Part shown: one piece after another, positions 60,445 through 64,000 of the stretch
Layout: each line of letters starts with the position of its first letter
Position numbering within the stretch: position 1 is the first letter of the stretch
DNA from: Methylotenera mobilis JLW8
GTDB lineage: Bacteria; Pseudomonadota; Gammaproteobacteria; Burkholderiales; Methylophilaceae
Length of the DNA: 64,000 bases
Direction of reading: 5' to 3'
NCBI RefSeq assembly: GCF_000023705.1
Contig: NC_012968.1
Coordinates: forward strand, 1,922,001-1,986,000
Position numbers and translations under genes: made by a program
Notes under the pieces: generated by a model
Database searches by the model: none
The model's input: the letters and a program-made list of their open reading frames with translations, nothing else
What the model was told of the DNA's origin: nothing

Positions 60445-61494
60445 ATGACAAAAGCAATTAGTTATGCAGCGCATTCTGCTAAAGAGCCATTATCTTTTTT
60501 TCAGTTTGAAAGACGTGAAGTTGGTCCTAAAGATGTGCAGCTAGAGATCTTATTTTGTGGTGTTTGTCACTCAGATTTGCATACGGCAAGGAATGAATGG
60601 CAAAACTCTGTCTATCCTGTAGTTCCAGGACATGAAATCGTTGGTCGAGTAACGAGTGTAGGTACTGAGGTTAAAACTTTTAAAGTAGGAGACTTGGCTG
60701 GCGTAGGATGCCTAGTTGACTCATGTCGAGTCTGCGCGGATTGTGCAGATGGCCTAGAGCAATACTGCGATCATGAAGTTTTTACTTACAACAGCCCTGA
60801 CAAACATACTGGAAAAACAACTTATGGCGGCTACTCAAACCAAATAGTGGTTGATGAACACTTTGTTCTGCATATCTCAGATAAGCTGGATTTGGCTGCT
60901 GTAGCACCTTTGCTATGTGCAGGTATTACGACTTACTCTCCATTAAAACACTGGAAAGTAGGTGTTGGAAGTAAAGTGGGTATTGTTGGGTTAGGCGGTC
61001 TTGGTCATATGGCAGTAAAACTTGCCCATGCCATGGGTGCGCACGTTGTGTTATTTACAACTTCTAGTAATAAAGTTGAAGATGCAAAACGACTGGGCGC
61101 AGACGAAGTAGTGATTTCTAAAAACCCTGATGAGATGAAGGCGCATCTCAATAGTTTTGATTTCATATTAAACACAGTAGCTGCGGCACATAACTTAGAT
61201 GTATTTACCGAGTTATTAAAGCGTGACGGCACAATGTGCTTGAATGGTGTTCCAGAGCATGCACATCCTTCACCGAATATTGGCAGTTTAATCTTTAAAC
61301 GCAGACAAATTGCCGGCTCGTTAATTGGTGGCATTAAAGAAACCCAAGAAATGTTAGATTTTTGTGCTGAACACAACATCACTTCTGATATCGAAATCAT
61401 CGCAATTCAAGATATCAATGTGGCTTACGAGCGCATGCTCAAAGGCGACGTAAAGTATCGTTTTGTGATTGATATGGCAACATTGAAGGCTTAG
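60445..61494 (+). CDS. Zinc-dependent alcohol dehydrogenase (YahK/CAD-like)
   Basis: Cytoplasmic NADP(H)-dependent enzyme of 349 residues. Catalytic zinc ligands Cys38/Cys41-type (FCGVCHSDLHT), His63-Glu64 (PGHEIVG) and a later Cys (PLLCAGITTY); the structural zinc cluster is GCLVDSCRVCADCADGLEQYC; cofactor loop GLGGLGHMAVKLA. YahK-like enzymes reduce a broad set of aldehydes to alcohols. Perfect AAAAGGAG leader. The palindromic element shared with the molybdenum hydroxylase/LysR region suggests that it belongs to an aldehyde-responsive regulon (inference). Confidence 0.93.
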   Translation: MTKAISYAAHSAKEPLSFFQFERREVGPKDVQLEILFCGVCHSDLHTARNEWQNSVYPVVPGHEIVGRVTSVGTEVKTFKVGDLAGVGCLVDSCRVCADCADGLEQYCDHEVFTYNSPDKHTGKTTYGGYSNQIVVDEHFVLHISDKLDLAAVAPLLCAGITTYSPLKHWKVGVGSKVGIVGLGGLGHMAVKLAHAMGAHVVLFTTSSNKVEDAKRLGADEVVISKNPDEMKAHLNSFDFILNTVAAAHNLDVFTELLKRDGTMCLNGVPEHAHPSPNIGSLIFKRRQIAGSLIGGIKETQEMLDFCAEHNITSDIEIIAIQDINVAYERMLKGDVKYRFVIDMATLKA

Positions 61495-61557
61495 CATCTG
61501 CACAGATCTCGCCATAGTTGTTGGTAAGATAATTCTGAAAATTGAAACCCCCTAGCT

Positions 61558-61588
61558 AAAAACCCTCTATCAATAATGGAGGGTTTTT
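61558..61588 (+). terminator. Terminator of the alcohol dehydrogenase gene
   Basis: Stem AAAAACCCTC/GAGGGTTTTT with an 11-nt loop that can close further, and T run to 61588. Confidence 0.9.
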
Positions 61589-61714
61589 GGTTTTCACCAA
61601 CAGATCCACAGCCATCTTAATCAACTGAGCACGATGATGTTTGAGAAGTTACAAAGTTGAAGTTAGAAAACGTCTACTCAAGCGGGTGAAGTCCAGAATG
61701 CTTTGGCAATATTT

Positions 61715-61775
61715 GGTAAACAACTTCAATGCCAGGAAGTAACCAACTTCAATAAAATCGTTACCAACTTTAATG
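61715..61775 (+). repeat. Three direct repeats upstream of rpoH
   Basis: The decamer CAACTTCAAT occurs at 61721-61730 and 61745-61754 and as CAACTTTAAT at 61766-61775, each preceded by a similar GTAA/GTTA context. Steps of 24 and 21 bp put them on about the same face of the helix. They lie 36-90 bp before the CIRCE element in the 372-bp intergene and may bind a regulator. Confidence 0.6.
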
Positions 61776-61810
61776 TCACTAAACAGATATTCTGTTTGAA
61801 CTTTCCTACA

Positions 61811-61837
61811 CTAGCACTCTCGAACGTAGAGTGCTAA
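61811..61837. promoter_or_regulatory. CIRCE element (HrcA operator) of rpoH
   Basis: CTAGCACTC, 9 bp, GAGTGCTAA. It matches the CIRCE consensus (TTAGCACTC-N9-GAGTGCTAA) at 17 of 18 arm positions with the exact spacer. It lies 29 bp before the rpoH ATG and overlaps a -10-like TACACT, so HrcA should repress rpoH transcription. Confidence 0.93.
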
Positions 61838-61866
61838 AATGACTCATCAAGGAGAGGTAAGTACGA

Positions 61867-62724
61867 ATGACTAATGCTTTAACAGTACCTGTATTAACGG
61901 CAGCTGACAGTCTAGATCAATACACTAGAGCGATCAAAGCTTATCCTATTTTATCGGCTGAAGAGGAGCTTACGCTCGCTAACCGATTCAAAAAAGAAAA
62001 TGATCTTGAGGCTGCGCGCCAGTTGATTGTTTCACATCTACGTTTGGTAGCGAGTATCGCTCGCGGCTACATGGGCTATGGCTTGCCACAAGCCGACCTA
62101 ATCCAAGAAGGCAATATCGGCCTGATGAAGGCAGTAAAACGCTTTGACCCTGAACGTGGTGTGCGTTTGGTGTCATTTGCTATGCATTGGATTAAAGCAG
62201 AAATTCACGAATACATCGTACGTAACTGGCGCTTGGTTAAAATCGCTACGACCAAGGCTCAGCGCAAGTTATTTTTTAACTTACGTAGTATGAAAACTGG
62301 CATCAACACGATGCAGACCAGTGAGATTGACCATATTGCACGCGAGCTGAATGTAAAACCAGAAGAAGTACTGGAAATGGAGTCTCGCCTCAATGGTCAT
62401 GAGATTTCATTAGAAAGCAACATTGATGACGACAGCGAAGAGCATTACAGCCCAATTGCCTATCTGCAAGACGAGAGCTTAACGCCACCTGAAGCGCTGG
62501 AAGCCAAACAGTTTGAAATGGCTGAAACCACAGGCTTGGCCTCTGCACTTAACCATTTGGATGAGCGTAGCCGCCGTGTGGTAGAAGCACGCTGGTTGCA
62601 GGAAGATGCCAGCAAAACGCTGCACGAACTGGCAGATGAGTTTGGTGTATCGGCTGAGCGCATTCGACAAATTGAGCAAAAAGCGATGTTGAAGATGAAA
62701 ACATTGATGTTAGCGAGTCGTTAA
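61867..62724 (+). CDS. rpoH: Heat-shock sigma factor sigma-32
   Basis: Sigma factor of 285 residues, the normal length. Region 2 has HLRLVASIARGYMGYGLPQADLIQEGNIGLMKAVKRFDP, given here in parts: LRLVASIARGYMGYG and DLIQEGNIGLMKAV; the RpoH box is QRKLFFNLR; region 4 ends in LADEFGVSAERIRQIEQKA. It directs transcription of chaperone and protease genes. AAGGAGAGG leader. The CIRCE element just upstream links it to HrcA, an added level beyond the RNA thermosensor and DnaK control known in E. coli. Bidirectional terminator follows. Confidence 0.96.
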   Translation: MTNALTVPVLTAADSLDQYTRAIKAYPILSAEEELTLANRFKKENDLEAARQLIVSHLRLVASIARGYMGYGLPQADLIQEGNIGLMKAVKRFDPERGVRLVSFAMHWIKAEIHEYIVRNWRLVKIATTKAQRKLFFNLRSMKTGINTMQTSEIDHIARELNVKPEEVLEMESRLNGHEISLESNIDDDSEEHYSPIAYLQDESLTPPEALEAKQFEMAETTGLASALNHLDERSRRVVEARWLQEDASKTLHELADEFGVSAERIRQIEQKAMLKMKTLMLASR

Positions 62725-62795
62725 ATCGCTATTAAGACTAAATTGCGATATCTAACTTGCTATATCTAAAGTAAAACGACCCGGTTTCAAGCAAT

Positions 62796-62823
62796 AAAAA
62801 AGGCTGCTCACGCAGCCTTTTTT
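62796..62823. terminator. Bidirectional terminator between rpoH and the GTPase gene
   Basis: Perfect 12-bp stem AAAAAAGGCTGC/GCAGCCTTTTTT with a TCAC loop; serves rpoH (+) and the dynamin-like gene (-). Confidence 0.94.
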
Positions 62824-62836
62824 ATTAACTAACCGT

Positions 62837-64000
62837 CTAGGCAGCAGCCGCAGTCGCCAATGGCTCTGCTTCAAATGCCAGTGCATTACGCATATGCATA
62901 CGCAGTACATTCAAATCGTCTAGCTGCGCCTGAATACTACGCTCAATCGCCTCTAACTCGGCAATCCTGTCCTCTAAAGTATCTGTCGCCTTATAAATGC
63001 GCTTAATACTTTCTAAGCGCCTACGCAACTGCAACTGGTGTTCACGCACTTGAGACTCCATAGGCGCGATGACTGCTTTTAACCAGTTTTCAATATCACG
63101 ATTAGCTACCTCAAACACATGAATCACGCGGCTAGCCAAGGTTTCAAAGAACTTGCTGGTTAGCGTCATTTTTTCGTGTGCAATCATATTAAACGCGGTA
63201 TTAAACTGCTCTTTATATGCACGCTCTAATTTAGAAAGTTCTTTTTGATAGCGCAAAGTCGTAAATGCTGGCGGCTCAGATTTACGTAGACCGTGCTCTT
63301 TTGAGAACTTCTCGTACATCACGTCCATCATTTGTTTAATTTCATCAATTTGTACATCAGATGAAATTAAACGTGTTTTCAACTCACTGAAGAAGTTATC
63401 CATCGCCTGGCGTATGGTTTTGGTAAAGCTGGCATCCACCATCGTCTGGCGTGTGCTATGCACATGCGCTTTTAGTGACTCCATGCCCAACAAGGTAAAC
63501 AAGCGATTGGTATGCTGAGAGAAGATGCTGCGCAATGCCTGAAAGCGTTGTAAACCTTGCTCAAAGTTTTCTTTATCAACTTTGACCTTATTCATCATGT
63601 GTTCGACTACGTCTTCGTTTTTACCGCGTAATCCACGCAACTCAAGCAATTGGTCATTAACACCTGAGAACCTTGCATCCAAAATCACATGAGAGTTAGC
63701 AATCAGGTCTTCAATTTCATTTTGCGTGTTATCGCGCACAATCTCTTTTTTGGCTGGAATCAGCTCATTCGACAACGCTCTTTCCAACTCAAGCACACGG
63801 CTTTTTTCCAGTAACGCTTCATCGCTATTTACTTTAGCCAGCAAACCTTTTTGTGCAGATACTGGATAGATATGGTTCGTGTCCAAACCTAGCAAATCAG
63901 CACTGGTTTTAATTTGCTTCGTAAGCTCAGCTTGAATCTCGGCTTCGTCTTTTAATTCATCCCACAAACCGTCAATCTTATTCAATACCGCTAGGCGCCC
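62837..64000 (-). CDS. Dynamin-like GTPase, C-terminal part (cut by window end)
   Basis: The frame is open to the right edge (64000), so the N-terminal GTPase motifs G1 to G3 are outside. Visible are the G4 motif N-K-I-D (near 63971-63982), the end of the G domain and about 330 residues of long, charged helices (coiled coil, about 63,000-63,800) of the bacterial dynamin/BDLP type. The C terminus is Ala-rich (PLATAAAA). Bacterial dynamins bind and reshape membranes. An apparent start (TTG, 63985) is only an internal Leu codon. At least 387 residues are present. Confidence 0.85.
   Translation of the reverse strand, partial: GRLAVLNKIDGLWDELKDEAEIQAELTKQIKTSADLLGLDTNHIYPVSAQKGLLAKVNSDEALLEKSRVLELERALSNELIPAKKEIVRDNTQNEIEDLIANSHVILDARFSGVNDQLLELRGLRGKNEDVVEHMMNKVKVDKENFEQGLQRFQALRSIFSQHTNRLFTLLGMESLKAHVHSTRQTMVDASFTKTIRQAMDNFFSELKTRLISSDVQIDEIKQMMDVMYEKFSKEHGLRKSEPPAFTTLRYQKELSKLERAYKEQFNTAFNMIAHEKMTLTSKFFETLASRVIHVFEVANRDIENWLKAVIAPMESQVREHQLQLRRRLESIKRIYKATDTLEDRIAELEAIERSIQAQLDDLNVLRMHMRNALAFEAEPLATAAAA

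Noticed and set aside
1-64000. CRISPR array, prophage or insertion sequence
   Set aside because: I looked for regularly spaced repeats, transposase or integrase motifs and terminal repeats at gene borders and found none.

Overview
The window looks like a chromosome segment of a methylotrophic betaproteobacterium of the family Methylophilaceae (Methylotenera/Methylophilus-like; this is inference). Support: a lanthanide-type PQQ methanol dehydrogenase (xoxF) with its own cytochrome c, an exosortase-B (XrtB) exopolysaccharide locus of the EpsA-to-EpsL type first seen in the methanolan cluster of Methylobacillus, a second betaproteobacterial-type infA, and no transposase, integrase, phage gene or CRISPR array. 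It reads as ordinary chromosome with niche-specific modules.

Layout. 0.06-4.8 kb: a PepSY/two-component module and a membrane diguanylate cyclase. 4.9-5.2 kb: tRNA-Val and tRNA-Asp with promoter and terminator. 5.3-10.6 kb: a tightly overlapping heavy-metal RND efflux operon. 10.6-13.5 kb: IF-1, a cold-shock protein and a cytosolic diguanylate cyclase. 13.6-22.5 kb: xoxF-cytochrome c facing a sigma-54 activator, then a Tat-exported molybdenum hydroxylase with its maturation genes. 22.6-27.0 kb: two LysR regulators, two short-chain dehydrogenases and an HD-GYP protein. 27.2-52.5 kb: the exopolysaccharide/exosortase locus, flanked on both sides by PEP-CTERM genes. 52.9-54.4 kb: a BNR-repeat protein with a ubiquitin-like MoaD/ThiS partner. 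54.6-57.7 kb: arsenic genes arsR-arsI-aqpS-arsC plus a catalytically dead ArsC paralogue. 57.8-61.5 kb: an OsmC-YcaO fusion and a zinc alcohol dehydrogenase. 61.7-64.0 kb: rpoH under a CIRCE element and the end of a dynamin-like GTPase gene.

How the genes work together. The exopolysaccharide locus holds sugar-nucleotide supply (galU, manC, phosphomannomutase, ugd), chain initiation (EpsB), glycosyltransferases, flippase and polymerase, Wzz/kinase length control (EpsF/EpsG), export (EpsD/E/L), sorting of PEP-CTERM proteins (XrtB, EpsI) and regulators (EpsA and a cNMP-binding protein). Five copies of one dyad box (consensus WTAGTC-CNATNG-GACTAT) lie upstream of both PEP-CTERM genes, galU, epsD and the cNMP-binding protein/epsL pair, so the locus appears to be one regulon, probably under the LuxR-type EpsA.

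The regulatory DNA is the most informative part of this window. xoxF has a near-consensus sigma-54 promoter (GG-N10-GC) and a 30-bp palindrome next to a divergent GAFTGA-type activator. A 33-bp element with a compensated palindrome occurs both at the LysR/molybdenum-hydroxylase intergene and upstream of the alcohol dehydrogenase 38 kb away. rpoH carries a nearly perfect CIRCE. All functional statements come from reading sequence motifs; no database search was run.
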